From Litchfieldia sinesaloumensis (GTDB lineage Bacteria > Bacillota > Bacilli > Bacillales > Bacillaceae_L), in the NCBI RefSeq assembly GCF_900156865.1, contig NZ_LT732529.1:2668460-2732459 (forward strand): 64,000 nt of DNA, in the 5' to 3' direction. Of this stretch, positions 1-8,405 are shown in pieces. Under the pieces are notes generated by a model. That model worked only from the letters and a program-made list of their open reading frames with translations. It ran no database searches and had not been told where the DNA came from. Numbering within the stretch: position 1 is the first letter of the stretch; every line of letters starts with the position of its first letter. The position numbers and the translations under genes are program-made.

Positions 1-56
1 TCTGCATGCTTCTTACTAAACCATCCTGTTCCTATTACCCCTACTTTTAATGGCAT
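1..56 (-). CDS. Gfo/Idh/MocA family oxidoreductase, N-terminal fragment (cut by window edge)
   Basis: Only the first 18 codons lie in the window. They read MPLKVGVIGTGWFSKKHA, the start of a Rossmann fold with the GxGxxx nucleotide-binding turn typical of Gfo/Idh/MocA NAD(P)-dependent sugar oxidoreductases. The ATG is preceded by a clear GGAGGAG site at about 64-70, which fixes the start. The gene runs leftwards out of the window and is divergent from the isomerase-like gene at 350. With two more members of the same family at 2069 and 3160 it probably belongs to the same pathway. Substrate unknown; family call moderately sure because so little is visible. Confidence 0.7.
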   Translation of the reverse strand, partial: MPLKVGVIGTGWFSKKHA

Positions 57-349
57 TTGGCTTCTCCTCCAATTTACGGGTTATTTTTTGAGAATAGAAT
101 ATCCAAAGTTTATGTTAGCGCTTAATTTTTTTTTATTATCTATAATTGTACTAGATAAAACCACTTTGTTGTGTCTTTTTTTGATTAACTTGGTGTTGTA
201 TTTCTTTTTATGAATACTCGTTAGGTTCACCTATTATTTAATACTCATAGCCAAATAGTCTATATTCTAGTTAAATCCTCTATTTTTATTTTAAAAGTTG
301 AAACATACAATGGAATCAAATAGGAAATTTCTTTGAAAAGAGGGAGAAG
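57..349. other. Divergent intergenic region, AT-rich
   Basis: About 290 bases between two divergent genes must hold both promoters. It is very AT-rich with long T runs. I see the ribosome binding sites at each end, but no dyad or consensus promoter that I would defend. No coding signal was found. Confidence 0.5.
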
Positions 350-1108
350 ATGAGAAAGATACCGGTGGCTGTTCAGATGTTTACATTGCGTGAGGAGTGC
401 GAGAAAGATTTCTTTAGGACGTTAAAAAAAGTAGCTGACTTGGGGTTTGATGGTGTAGAACTTGCCGGCTATGGTGGACATTCTGTATTAGAAGTCAAGG
501 AAATGCTAGATAAGCTTGGTCTACAAGTAGCAGGTAATCATGTACCATTACAAGAATTGCAAACTAACTTAACGAAGGTTATCGAAGAACAGAAGTTACT
601 TAACAATCAGTATCTTGTTTGCCCCTTTTTATTACCAGACCGACGTACTGAAGAAGATTATAAAAAGCTTGTTCCTTTTTTAAACGTGGCGGGGGAAATT
701 TGCAAACGAGAAGGGATTACGCTTTGCTACCACAACCATGACTTTGAACTAGAAACCCTATCTGATGGAAGAACTGCTTTAGATACTATATATATGGACA
801 CGAATCCTGAATATGTAAAAGCAGAGTTTGATGTATATTGGTTAACTAAAGCATCCGAGAACCCAGTTGATTGGTTAAGACGCTATAAGGACCGCACTCC
901 ATTAGTTCATTTGAAAGATATGACAGTAGATGAAGAAAAATTCTTTGCTGAACTCGGTACTGGTGGCGTCAATCTAGAAGCCATTTTAAAGCGCGGGGAA
1001 GAAAACGAAGTCAATTGGTGGGTCATTGAACAGGATGTATGCAGACGTGACCCTTTAGAAAGTATTGAAAGAAGTATTCGCTATTTAAAAAATACGGTAG
1101 CTAGTTAA
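350..1108 (+). CDS. Sugar phosphate isomerase/epimerase family protein (xylose isomerase-like TIM barrel)
   Basis: The 252-residue protein has the pattern of the AP endonuclease 2/xylose isomerase-like TIM barrel family: strand beta-1 with PVAVQMFTLR, ADLGFDGVELAG near residue 31, then candidate metal-ligand segments CYHNHDFE, AEFDVYW, VHLKD and WVIEQD. These are positioned like the usual Glu, Asp/His and Glu ligands. Family members isomerise, epimerise or cleave keto sugars; the substrate cannot be read from sequence. The start follows an AGAGGGAGAAG site. It is divergent from a Gfo/Idh/MocA gene, convergent with an AraC gene, and close to a second TIM-barrel protein at 4176. It is likely cytoplasmic, with no signal peptide. 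Confidence 0.8.
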   Translation: MRKIPVAVQMFTLREECEKDFFRTLKKVADLGFDGVELAGYGGHSVLEVKEMLDKLGLQVAGNHVPLQELQTNLTKVIEEQKLLNNQYLVCPFLLPDRRTEEDYKKLVPFLNVAGEICKREGITLCYHNHDFELETLSDGRTALDTIYMDTNPEYVKAEFDVYWLTKASENPVDWLRRYKDRTPLVHLKDMTVDEEKFFAELGTGGVNLEAILKRGEENEVNWWVIEQDVCRRDPLESIERSIRYLKNTVAS

Positions 1109-1124
1109 TTAGCATTTTACGAAT

Positions 1125-1169
1125 GGAACCCAAGATTGGCGCATACAACCAACTTGGGTTCTCCTTTTT
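1125..1169. terminator. Bidirectional rho-independent terminator
   Basis: GGAACCCAAG pairs with CTTGGGTTC(T)C across an 18-base loop and is followed by TCCTTTTT on the plus strand. It sits between two convergent genes (stops at 1108 and 1168) and probably serves both. Confidence 0.75.
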
Positions 1170-1944
1170 AAGCTTCTAATCGTCGATAAACCCCTGGTGG
1201 AACCCCATATTTCTTTTTAAAGACTTTGTGAAAATATGGATAACTCCCAAAGCCGCATTCCTCCGCAATTTGTTCGAGTTTCATAGTTGTATATTTCATT
1301 CGCTCAATCGCTGTATTCAATCGAATCTCTTGTACATATTCAATCATTGTTTTTCCAACACTTTCTTTAAAAAGATGAACAGATCTCGAGAGGCTTAGTT
1401 GAACATGGTCCGCAACGTCTTCTACCTTAATTGCGGTTGTTGCATGTTCTTCAATATAACGCATCATCCTTGTCACCTTATATGGATACGGATAGGTTGG
1501 AACAATTTCATCCATTGTTTCCTCTAAGGTTAGACAGAGAGACCTTAACAAGTAATCAATTAGTTCATGATTTTGATTGGTTTGTGGCCGTCGTTTTGCG
1601 ACAATCACCTGATTCCACAATGAAAGGAGTTTTCCGTCGAGATCGATATGGTAGATGCTTTCCTTTTCAGTACGTTTCCACCACTCATCTATCCAATCTC
1701 CTTGACAGGCAATATGGTAATCTCCACTCTTATTACCCTCTTCTACTAAAATCTCATATTGATCACCAGGTTTTAGGAATAATAAATCCCCTTTTTCAAG
1801 TCGGAGGTTTTGACCTTTTACAACGACCTCGCAACTCCCTTCAGTTTGAAGCCGGATTAAGTACGCAGGAAACCCTTCTTTATGTACAGATCGATACCCC
1901 TTTGTGTGAAACGAATATCCACAAAAGAAAATGTTTGTCTTCAT
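1168..1944 (-). CDS. AraC family transcriptional regulator with cupin sensor domain
   Basis: The 258-residue protein has an N-terminal cupin-like sugar-sensing part (about 15-95, with EKGDLLFLKPGDQYEI) and a C-terminal pair of AraC helix-turn-helices (about 155-256), ending in the family signature IAEECGFGSYPYFHKVFKKKYGVPPGVYR. The start is supported by AAAGGAGAATGTT. It is transcribed away from the oxidoreductase operon that starts at 2069, with about 120 bases between, so it is most likely that operon's activator. The inducer is unknown. Family assignment is firm; the regulatory target is inferred from position. Confidence 0.9.
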   Translation of the reverse strand: MKTNIFFCGYSFHTKGYRSVHKEGFPAYLIRLQTEGSCEVVVKGQNLRLEKGDLLFLKPGDQYEILVEEGNKSGDYHIACQGDWIDEWWKRTEKESIYHIDLDGKLLSLWNQVIVAKRRPQTNQNHELIDYLLRSLCLTLEETMDEIVPTYPYPYKVTRMMRYIEEHATTAIKVEDVADHVQLSLSRSVHLFKESVGKTMIEYVQEIRLNTAIERMKYTTMKLEQIAEECGFGSYPYFHKVFKKKYGVPPGVYRRLEA

Positions 1945-2068
1945 AACATTCTCCTTTTCTCAAAAAGTAGCAAAATAGTATATGTTTTTATAATATCATC
2001 TATATTTATTCAATACTACATACGATACGATGTATTCAAATAGCTAATGTCCTAAGGAGTGAATTGAT

Positions 2069-3097
2069 TTGGGAAAACTTAAAGTTGCAGTGATTGGTTG
2101 TGGAAGTATTGCTAAGTTTCGTCATTTACCTGAATATAAAGCCAATCAACATGTAGACATCGTAGCCGTTTGTGATATCAATGAAGAACGCGTGAAAGAA
2201 ACCGCTGAAAAATATGGTGCTAAACCCTACACAAACTATGAGGATCTATTAAAGGAAGTTCACGTTGATATTGTAAGCGTTTGTACACCAAACTATCTTC
2301 ACGCTCCCATCTCCATTGCAGCATCGAATGCTGGGGCACATGTTCTTTGTGAAAAGCCAATGGCCACTTCTTACGAAGAAGCAAAAGCAATGATTGTTGC
2401 AGCAAAGGATAACGGAAAAAAACTTATGATTGCTCATAATCAGCGTTTTGTTGCCTCACATAAAAAAGCGCGTCAACTTATCGAATCCGGTGAGCTCGGA
2501 AAAATCCTAAGCTTCCGTACGGCTTTCGGTCATGGTGGTCCTGAACGGTGGAGTATCGACGGTAAAGATAGCTGGTTTTTCGAAAAGGAAAAAGCATTTG
2601 TAGGTGCAATGGGCGACCTTGGTGTTCATAAAACTGATTTACTTCGATATATTTTAGGAGAAGAGTTCGTTGAAGTTGGCGCGTTTGTGGAAAACAATGC
2701 AAAGGACTTCTCTTCTATAGATGACAATGCCGTTTGCATTTTAAAGTCAGAAAGCGGCATTGTAGGTACACTTGCGGCAAGCTGGGGCTACAAAAAAGAA
2801 GATAATTCAACAATTATCTATGGAGAAAAAGGCGTTATGCGATTAGAAGATGATCCTACCTTCTCTATGATTGTTCAATACGCAACTGGTGAAATTGCCA
2901 AGTATGAACTTGGAAAAATTCAATCAAACGATGAAGGTGGACAAAATACGTCCCATGTGATTAATCAGTTTGTTGAATCCGTTCTTGAAGATAAAATGCC
3001 ACCAGTTCCTGGAGAAGAAGGAATGAAGTCGTTACAAGTGATTTTGGCAGCACTTCAATCAAGCGAGACAAAACAGATTGTGAGAGTTTTAGACTAA
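2069..3097 (+). CDS. Gfo/Idh/MocA family sugar oxidoreductase
   Basis: The 342-residue protein has an N-terminal Rossmann fold (AVIGCGSIAKFRHLPEY, residues about 7-23), the family EKP motif in LCEKPMATSYEEA near residue 95, and the C-terminal alpha/beta domain with GDLGVHKTDLLRY, which supplies the catalytic His/Lys-type residues. The start is TTG with AAGGAGT eight bases upstream; the GTG inside the site is out of frame. It likely oxidises or reduces a sugar or glycoside hydroxyl with NAD(P). It is the first gene of a three-gene operon with another oxidoreductase and a TIM-barrel isomerase. Substrate unknown. Confidence 0.85.
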   Translation: MGKLKVAVIGCGSIAKFRHLPEYKANQHVDIVAVCDINEERVKETAEKYGAKPYTNYEDLLKEVHVDIVSVCTPNYLHAPISIAASNAGAHVLCEKPMATSYEEAKAMIVAAKDNGKKLMIAHNQRFVASHKKARQLIESGELGKILSFRTAFGHGGPERWSIDGKDSWFFEKEKAFVGAMGDLGVHKTDLLRYILGEEFVEVGAFVENNAKDFSSIDDNAVCILKSESGIVGTLAASWGYKKEDNSTIIYGEKGVMRLEDDPTFSMIVQYATGEIAKYELGKIQSNDEGGQNTSHVINQFVESVLEDKMPPVPGEEGMKSLQVILAALQSSETKQIVRVLD

Positions 3098-3159
3098 TAG
3101 GGTCACTACTTCGTTTGTTGTGGCTACTTTCAAACATGAGAAATCTGAGGTGACAGACA

Positions 3160-4179
3160 ATGAAAAAGCTTCGCATCGGAATGATTGGGGCAGGTGGTAT
3201 AGCACAAGCTCGCCACCTACCCGCTTTTCAAAAATTAAATGACCTTGTTGAGATACACGCAATCTGTGATGTGAATCTCGACCGTGCAAAAGAGGTTGCA
3301 AGCACCTATCAAATTCCAGTTGTAAGTAACGATTATCTGGATATTTTTTCTGAAGTTGATGCTGTTTGTATCTGCACACCAAATAAGTTTCATGCTGAAA
3401 TTGCAATTGCTGCACTAGAGTCAGGCTTACATGTGTTTTGTGAAAAACCCATGGCACTTACTGCTAAGGAATGCGAGGCAATGATCAACGCAAGTAAAAA
3501 GCAAGAAAAGGTCCTTGCCATCGCCTACCATTATCGATTTAAACGAGAGGCTCAGGCAGCTAAAAAGAGTATGAGTGAAGTAGGGACTCCCTTAGTCGTT
3601 CGCGTTAGAGCACTTCGCCAGCGTAAAGTTCCGAGCTGGGGTGTTTTTACAAACAAAGAGCTACAGGGTGGCGGTAGTCTAATTGACTGGGGTTGTCATT
3701 TTCTTGATTTAGCTCTTTGGTTAATCGGAAACCCAACCGAAACCGATGTTACAGGATCTATCTATAACAAGTTAAGTAAAATGCCAAACCAAGTTAATGA
3801 ATGGGGAGCTTTTAATCACGAGACATTTGAGGTTGATGACCATGTATCAGCCTTTATCAAATTTGAAAACGGTACATCTATGCTTTTCGAAACATCTTGG
3901 GCTGCCAATATTAAAAAGGATGAGGAGCATCTGAGCATTTCTGGTGTTGAGGGTGGCTTAAATGTATTCCCGTTTGAACTATACACCACTAAGGACGGAA
4001 TGCTGTTAAACAGTGTACCTCCTTGGCTACCGGGTGAGGAGCAACCTGATATACCACAGGCTCGCAACTTTATTGAAGCTTGCTTAGGACGCTCAGAGTT
4101 AGTACTTAAGCCTGAAGAAGCACTTCAAGTTTCAAGAATCATTGACAAAATCTATGAAAATGGGGGAAGTTTATCATGA
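3160..4179 (+). CDS. Gfo/Idh/MocA family sugar oxidoreductase
   Basis: The 339-residue protein starts with the nucleotide-binding turn IGMIGAGGIAQARHLP, has FCEKPMAL near residue 93, and GGGSLIDWGCHFLDLALW near residue 170, the family's substrate-domain segment. It is clearly paralogous in fold to the gene before it but not near-identical, so two different steps (for example a paired oxidation and reduction) are plausible. The start follows a GAGGTGA site. It overlaps the next gene by four bases (ATGA), which indicates translational coupling. The electron acceptor is presumably NAD(P)+. Confidence 0.85.
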   Translation: MKKLRIGMIGAGGIAQARHLPAFQKLNDLVEIHAICDVNLDRAKEVASTYQIPVVSNDYLDIFSEVDAVCICTPNKFHAEIAIAALESGLHVFCEKPMALTAKECEAMINASKKQEKVLAIAYHYRFKREAQAAKKSMSEVGTPLVVRVRALRQRKVPSWGVFTNKELQGGGSLIDWGCHFLDLALWLIGNPTETDVTGSIYNKLSKMPNQVNEWGAFNHETFEVDDHVSAFIKFENGTSMLFETSWAANIKKDEEHLSISGVEGGLNVFPFELYTTKDGMLLNSVPPWLPGEEQPDIPQARNFIEACLGRSELVLKPEEALQVSRIIDKIYENGGSLS

Positions 4180-5144
4180 AGTTAGGTGTATTCACCGTCT
4201 TATTTGCTGAAAAATCGTTTGAAGAAATGCTTGATACAGTAAAAGCAGCTGGCCTTCATGCAGTAGAAATTGGGACTGGTGGTTATCCAGGAAACAAACA
4301 CTGTGACCTCGACCTATTAATAGAAAATGAAGAAGCACGGAACGAGTATTTAAAAAAGGTACATGATCGTGATCTCATCATCAGTGCCTTTAGTTGTCAC
4401 GGCAATCCTATTTCTCCAGATGATAACTTTGCGAGAGAATGTCACGATACGCTTTTAAAAACAATAAAACTAGCATCACTACTAAATGTTCCTGTCGTGA
4501 ACTGCTTTTCTGGTACAGCTGGAGACCATGAGGGTGCCAAATATCCAAACTGGCCAGTCACCGCATGGCCGAATGAATACAATGATGTGTTAAAATGGCA
4601 ATGGGAAGAAAAGCTCATTCCTTATTGGAAGGAAGTTGGGCAATTTGCCCAAGATCATAACGTAAAAATTGGCCTGGAGCTTCACGGTGGCTTTTTGGTA
4701 CATACACCATATACCCTGTTAAAACTACGCAAGGAAACATGTGATGCTATCGGAGCTAACCTAGACCCAAGTCACTTATGGTGGCAAGGGATTGATCCAG
4801 TCGCAGCGATTAAGATTCTTGCTAAAGAAAATGCGATTCATCATTTCCATGCTAAGGACACTTATATTGACCAAGATAATGTTAATATGTATGGGTTAAC
4901 CGACATGCAGCCTTATGGTGAAGTGCAAACTCGCGCATGGACATTCCGTTCTGTTGGCTGTGGACACAGTTTACAAGAATGGTCTGATATGATGAGTGCA
5001 CTCCGCACGTATGGGTATGACTATGTAGTTAGCATCGAACACGAAGACCCAATTATGTCCATCGACGAAGGATTCTCTCGTGCGGTAACAAACCTCAAAT
5101 CAGTGTTAATTGAACAACCCGTTTCTCAAATGTGGTGGGTTTAA
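4176..5144 (+). CDS. Sugar phosphate isomerase/epimerase family protein (TIM barrel)
   Basis: The 322-residue TIM-barrel protein starts MKLGVFTVLF and carries the family's metal-binding segments: GLELHGGF, ANLDPSHLWW, HHFHAKDTYID and VVSIEHEDP. These provide Glu, Asp-His, His and Glu ligands for a divalent metal. The general shape is that of proteins such as E. coli YcjR, which acts on 3-keto glycosides beside Gfo/Idh/MocA dehydrogenases, but that comparison is from memory of the family and does not prove the substrate. It overlaps the preceding gene by four bases and ends the operon at a strong terminator. Confidence 0.8.
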   Translation: MKLGVFTVLFAEKSFEEMLDTVKAAGLHAVEIGTGGYPGNKHCDLDLLIENEEARNEYLKKVHDRDLIISAFSCHGNPISPDDNFARECHDTLLKTIKLASLLNVPVVNCFSGTAGDHEGAKYPNWPVTAWPNEYNDVLKWQWEEKLIPYWKEVGQFAQDHNVKIGLELHGGFLVHTPYTLLKLRKETCDAIGANLDPSHLWWQGIDPVAAIKILAKENAIHHFHAKDTYIDQDNVNMYGLTDMQPYGEVQTRAWTFRSVGCGHSLQEWSDMMSALRTYGYDYVVSIEHEDPIMSIDEGFSRAVTNLKSVLIEQPVSQMWWV

Positions 5145-5163
5145 TCAATAATTGTATACACCC

Positions 5164-5193
5164 AAAAAAGGCATGCAATATGCCTTTTTTTTG
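5164..5193 (+). terminator. Rho-independent terminator of the oxidoreductase/isomerase operon
   Basis: AAAAAAGGCAT (5164-5174) pairs perfectly with ATGCCTTTTTT (5180-5190) around a five-base loop and continues in T. The symmetrical A/T tails mean it can also serve the convergent rhaD transcript. Confidence 0.85.
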
Positions 5194-5198
5194 TTCTC

Positions 5199-6035
5199 TC
5201 AAAGCTTTAATATTCCTTCTCTTGGGGAAACATGGAAGGCTCTCGCTAAATCAAAGAGTTGTTGATCTGTTATTGTTTGTTTTTTCCCACCTTGTGCACA
5301 AACAATTGTGTACACTTCAGCAGCCTTTTCAGCTGTTTCAATCAGGCCAAATACTTCATCCATTGTCGTTCCAGCCCCGAATACTCCATGATGTGGCCAA
5401 AGCACAAGTCGGGTTTCCTTCATTTTCGTTGCTGTTGCTTCACCAATTGCATTCGTACCCGGAATTATCCAAGGTACTACCCCTACACCATCCGGGAAAA
5501 CAACGATACATTCGGTACACATTTCCCATAAGGTTTTTGTAAAGTCCTCTTCTTGTAAACTATGGGTAAATGTCATGGCTAAAAGATGGGTTGCATGACA
5601 GTGCATGATAACCCGATGATTAGGATCGACAGTTAGCCGCTGAATATGATTCATTAAATGTGTAGGAAGTTCACTAGTGGCCACTCCCCCACTTTCAAAT
5701 CCCCACAGGATATCATAGCTTCCACCATCTTCTGCGATTCGAATGATACCTATGTTCTCAGCGGGATCTCTTTTCACATTTTTAAAATACTTTCCTGAAC
5801 CGGTTACGATAAAATACTTCCCTGCTAGTGGAGTTGCATCAAAGTTCATTGGAACCGTGCGCAAAACATGGTCAACATTCATGAATGGGAGTAGCTCATA
5901 TTCGTGCAGTAAATAACTTATATTTCCTCCGTTACGCTCATCCCAACCCAAACGATATAGATTCGTGGTTGTTTCTATCATTTCTTGAAAAAATGGTGCG
6001 TTATATAATGAATTCTGATTAACGATTATACTCAT
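5199..6035 (-). CDS. rhaD: Rhamnulose-1-phosphate aldolase
   Basis: The 278-residue class II aldolase cleaves L-rhamnulose 1-phosphate to dihydroxyacetone phosphate and L-lactaldehyde in the cytoplasm. Visible family features are WDERNGGNISY near residue 31, the phosphate-binding TGSGKYF near 78, a glutamate in TSELPTH (E122), the zinc ligands in MHCHATH (H145, H147) and HHGVFG (H215/H216). Length matches the E. coli enzyme (about 274). It has its own promoter region and is separated by a terminator from the DeoR gene upstream. A second aldolase (rhaEW at 25985) exists in the window, so this step is encoded twice. Confidence 0.95.
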   Translation of the reverse strand: MSIIVNQNSLYNAPFFQEMIETTTNLYRLGWDERNGGNISYLLHEYELLPFMNVDHVLRTVPMNFDATPLAGKYFIVTGSGKYFKNVKRDPAENIGIIRIAEDGGSYDILWGFESGGVATSELPTHLMNHIQRLTVDPNHRVIMHCHATHLLAMTFTHSLQEEDFTKTLWEMCTECIVVFPDGVGVVPWIIPGTNAIGEATATKMKETRLVLWPHHGVFGAGTTMDEVFGLIETAEKAAEVYTIVCAQGGKKQTITDQQLFDLARAFHVSPREGILKL

Positions 6036-6090
6036 TTGAAATCGCCTCTTTAATTGGATTAGTTTATCTTCTACACCTTAATCATAATCC

Positions 6091-6133
6091 AAAAACAAAA
6101 ATAAAACAACACAAACACAGAAATATATTTCTG
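6091..6133. promoter_or_regulatory. Candidate rhaD operator: T-rich repeats and a 16-bp palindrome
   Basis: Upstream of rhaD the minus strand holds consecutive TGTTTGTG, TGTTTTATTT and TTTGTTTTT elements at roughly ten-base spacing (6091-6117), resembling the tandem TGTTTATTT repeats before the DeoR gene and rhaEW. Immediately upstream is the perfect palindrome CAGAAATATATTTCTG (6118-6133). Binding by the DeoR protein is inferred, not shown. Confidence 0.45.
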
Positions 6134-6169
6134 TTAGTTTTTGTTATCGTCACATTTCATACATAAACC

Positions 6170-6196
6170 CATAAAAAAAGACCAAAACTGGTCTTT
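6170..6196 (-). terminator. Terminator after the DeoR-family gene
   Basis: AAAGACCA (6177-6184) pairs with TGGTCTTT (6189-6196); on the minus strand the stem is followed by a run of T. Confidence 0.75.
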
Positions 6197-6206
6197 GAAT
6201 GATTCT

Positions 6207-6968
6207 TTATTTGGCGATTTCTATTTTAATATCCATTTCTTTCAGCTCTTTTGTCGTGATTTCATCTACATTTTCATCTGTAATGACTGCATCAATTGCA
6301 TGTATCGGGCTAATATGGGAAAAGGCTTGAGTTCCAAATTTACTAGAGTCTACCATTAAAAAAGTCTCATCCGCGATATCCATCATTTGTTTTTTCAACA
6401 AAGCTTGTGATTCGATAGAATCACTTAAACCTCTAACAAGATGTACACCCTTACAGGATAGAAATGCTTTGTTAACGTGATACATGCTTATTGATCGTTC
6501 AGCAAGTGGTCCTACATACGAAAGGGATTGAGATAATAATGCCCCACCTGTTGAGATTACTTTTATCTGTTCTTTTCTACTAAGTTCGAGTGCAACCTTT
6601 ATCGAGTTGGTCACGACTGTTAACGGAATGTCGGGTAATTCTTTTGCGACATACCAAGCTGTTGTACTGGCGTCTAATAAAATTTGGTCACCTTCATGAA
6701 TGAAATTCACCGCAAGTCGAGCAATTGCCTTCTTTTCAGCTGCGTTTGTAATTTCTCTTTCTGCATACGATGTTTCTACATTATCTTTCTCCATCCGAAC
6801 GGCGCCGCCATGGCTTCTCATTAGTAGATTTTCTTTTTCTAGCTTTTCAAGATCACGACGGATTGTCTCTTCTGTTACAGAAAAGATTTTACTGAGTTCT
6901 GTAACACGGATACTTGTCCGTTCATTAACTAGGTCAACAATTTTTTTATGTCTTTCGGCAACAAGCAT
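6207..6968 (-). CDS. DeoR family transcriptional regulator (probable rhamnose regulator)
   Basis: From the chosen start the protein has 253 residues: an N-terminal winged helix (ERHKKIVDLVNERTSIRV, VTEETIRRDLEKLEKENLLMRSHGGA) and a C-terminal DeoR effector domain with ILLDASTTAWYVAKEL and VTNSIKVALEL, which binds sugar phosphates in this family. An upstream in-frame ATG would add nine residues, but TTAGGAGGAGA lies right before the ATG at 6968, so that start is preferred. The gene sits between rhaD and rhaA and has its own terminator. Tandem repeats in its promoter suggest autoregulation. The effector is probably a rhamnose intermediate such as rhamnulose 1-phosphate, by inference. Confidence 0.88.
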   Translation of the reverse strand: MLVAERHKKIVDLVNERTSIRVTELSKIFSVTEETIRRDLEKLEKENLLMRSHGGAVRMEKDNVETSYAEREITNAAEKKAIARLAVNFIHEGDQILLDASTTAWYVAKELPDIPLTVVTNSIKVALELSRKEQIKVISTGGALLSQSLSYVGPLAERSISMYHVNKAFLSCKGVHLVRGLSDSIESQALLKKQMMDIADETFLMVDSSKFGTQAFSHISPIHAIDAVITDENVDEITTKELKEMDIKIEIAK

Positions 6969-7010
6969 ATGGTTTCTCCTCCTAAGGCAAGGCATGACTA
7001 CTTTTATATA

Positions 7011-7030
7011 TGTTTATTTATGTTTATTTC
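7011..7030. promoter_or_regulatory. Tandem 10-bp repeats before the DeoR gene, candidate operator
   Basis: Two adjacent copies, TGTTTATTTA and TGTTTATTTC, lie about 45 bases upstream of the DeoR start. DeoR-family repressors typically bind tandem repeats with about one-helical-turn spacing. Similar elements precede rhaEW (28142-28161) and, more degenerately, rhaD. Confidence 0.5.
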
Positions 7031-7087
7031 CATCTTATTTCCTCTACTACTATACCATATTCTTGTAAAAAACAGACATCCTATTAG

Positions 7088-7133
7088 AAAAAAAGCAGAC
7101 TTGATTTGGAAGTTTTCCTTTAATCAAGTCTGC
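7088..7133 (-). terminator. Terminator of the rhaBA operon
   Basis: GCAGACTTGAT (7095-7105) pairs perfectly with ATCAAGTCTGC (7123-7133); the minus-strand transcript then runs into TTTTTTTCT. Confidence 0.88.
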
Positions 7134-7139
7134 CAAAAA

Positions 7140-8393
7140 TTATCGTTTTGTTAATACTTCTTTTTCATATGTCTTTACTTCATCTAACCAAGCTTCTCTT
7201 ACAGGAACACCCATTACTTCACAATAGTAATCCCAAATTGCGCCAAACGGATACGTTTTGAATTCTTCCATGATAGCTAATCTGTCAGTGAAGTTTCCTT
7301 CTTCTTGAAGTTGTTTTAAGTATTCATTCGGTGAAAGCATTGCATATAATAGAGCTTTAACCATATTACGTGTTCCAATTGTCCACGCTGCAACACGGTT
7401 AATACTTGCATCAAAGAAATCAAGTCCAATAATAACACGGTCAAGAGCATCATTACGAACAATCTCAAACGCGATTTCTTTTAACTCGTCGTCTAAAATG
7501 ACAACGTGATCACTATCCCAACGAACTGGACGCGATACATGAAGCGCCACTTTTTCGCTAAATAGGAGCATAGAAGAAAGTTTATTTGAAACAGTTTCAG
7601 TTGGATGGTAGTGACCTGTATCTAGTAAACATAGTTTATCGTTTTTCATTGCATAATTCAGATAGAATTCATGCGAGCCAACAACATAAGACTCTGAACC
7701 AATTCCGAATACTTTACTTTCCACTGCATCAAGATTGTATTTCTCATCTGTTTCAACTGCAAATATTTTATCTAATGATTCTTTCAATCTTCTTCTTGGA
7801 GTTAAACGGTCACTAGGAATATCCTTATAACCATCTGGAATCCAAATATTTGTTAGCGCTGGAGTGCCAAGCTCTTTTCCGAAGTATTCGCCAATCTTAC
7901 GGCTGACAATACAATGATTAATCCAGAATTCACGAATTTCTTCATCTGGGTGCGCTAGAGTTAGACCATCAGCTGCTTTTGGATGAGAGAAAAGAGTTGG
8001 ATTGAAATCCAGACCTAATCCCTGCTCCTTCGCCCAGTTTACCCAGTTCTCAAAATGCTTTGGTTCTAATTGATCACGTTCTACTACTTCACCATTCGTT
8101 TCAGCATAGATGGCATGTAGATTGATACGATGCTTTCCAGGAATTAAAGATAGAGCTTTTTCAATATCGCTTCTTAATTCTTCAGGGTTTGTTGCTTTCC
8201 CAGGATAGTTTCCTGTTACATCGATTCCACCAGATAGTTCATGTTGGTTGACTTCAAAACCTGCAATATCATCACCTTGCCAGCAATGAATGGAGATTGG
8301 TACGTTTTTTAGTTGTTCAATGACTGCATCAACATCAACGCCCCATTTCGCATAAGCTTGTTTCGCATTTTCATAATTTTTTTTGACAGACAT
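7140..8393 (-). CDS. rhaA: L-rhamnose isomerase
   Basis: The 417-residue cytoplasmic metal-dependent isomerase converts L-rhamnose to L-rhamnulose. Length and pattern match RhaA of E. coli (419) and Bacillus: [17 protein letters not shown] near residue 31, [55 protein letters not shown] and [14 protein letters not shown], which carry the Mn-binding Glu, Asp and His residues. The start follows a GGAGGAAG site. It lies 12 bases after rhaB in the same operon, and a strong terminator follows. Confidence 0.96.
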   Translation of the reverse strand: MSVKKNYENAKQAYAKWGVDVDAVIEQLKNVPISIHCWQGDDIAGFEVNQHELSGGIDVTGNYPGKATNPEELRSDIEKALSLIPGKHRINLHAIYAETNGEVVERDQLEPKHFENWVNWAKEQGLGLDFNPTLFSHPKAADGLTLAHPDEEIREFWINHCIVSRKIGEYFGKELGTPALTNIWIPDGYKDIPSDRLTPRRRLKESLDKIFAVETDEKYNLDAVESKVFGIGSESYVVGSHEFYLNYAMKNDKLCLLDTGHYHPTETVSNKLSSMLLFSEKVALHVSRPVRWDSDHVVILDDELKEIAFEIVRNDALDRVIIGLDFFDASINRVAAWTIGTRNMVKALLYAMLSPNEYLKQLQEEGNFTDRLAIMEEFKTYPFGAIWDYYCEVMGVPVREAWLDEVKTYEKEVLTKR

Positions 8394-8405
8394 GTTTCTT
8401 CCTCC

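Noticed and set aside
66-140. GCGCTTAAT near the first gene as a cre site
   Set aside because: It matches only about 11 of 14 consensus positions, which is expected by chance in AT-rich DNA.
1431-1946. 171-codon plus-strand open frame
   Set aside because: It lies wholly antisense to the AraC gene, which has clear domains and a ribosome binding site.
5132-5542. 136-codon plus-strand open frame after the isomerase gene
   Set aside because: It runs through the terminator and antisense to rhaD.
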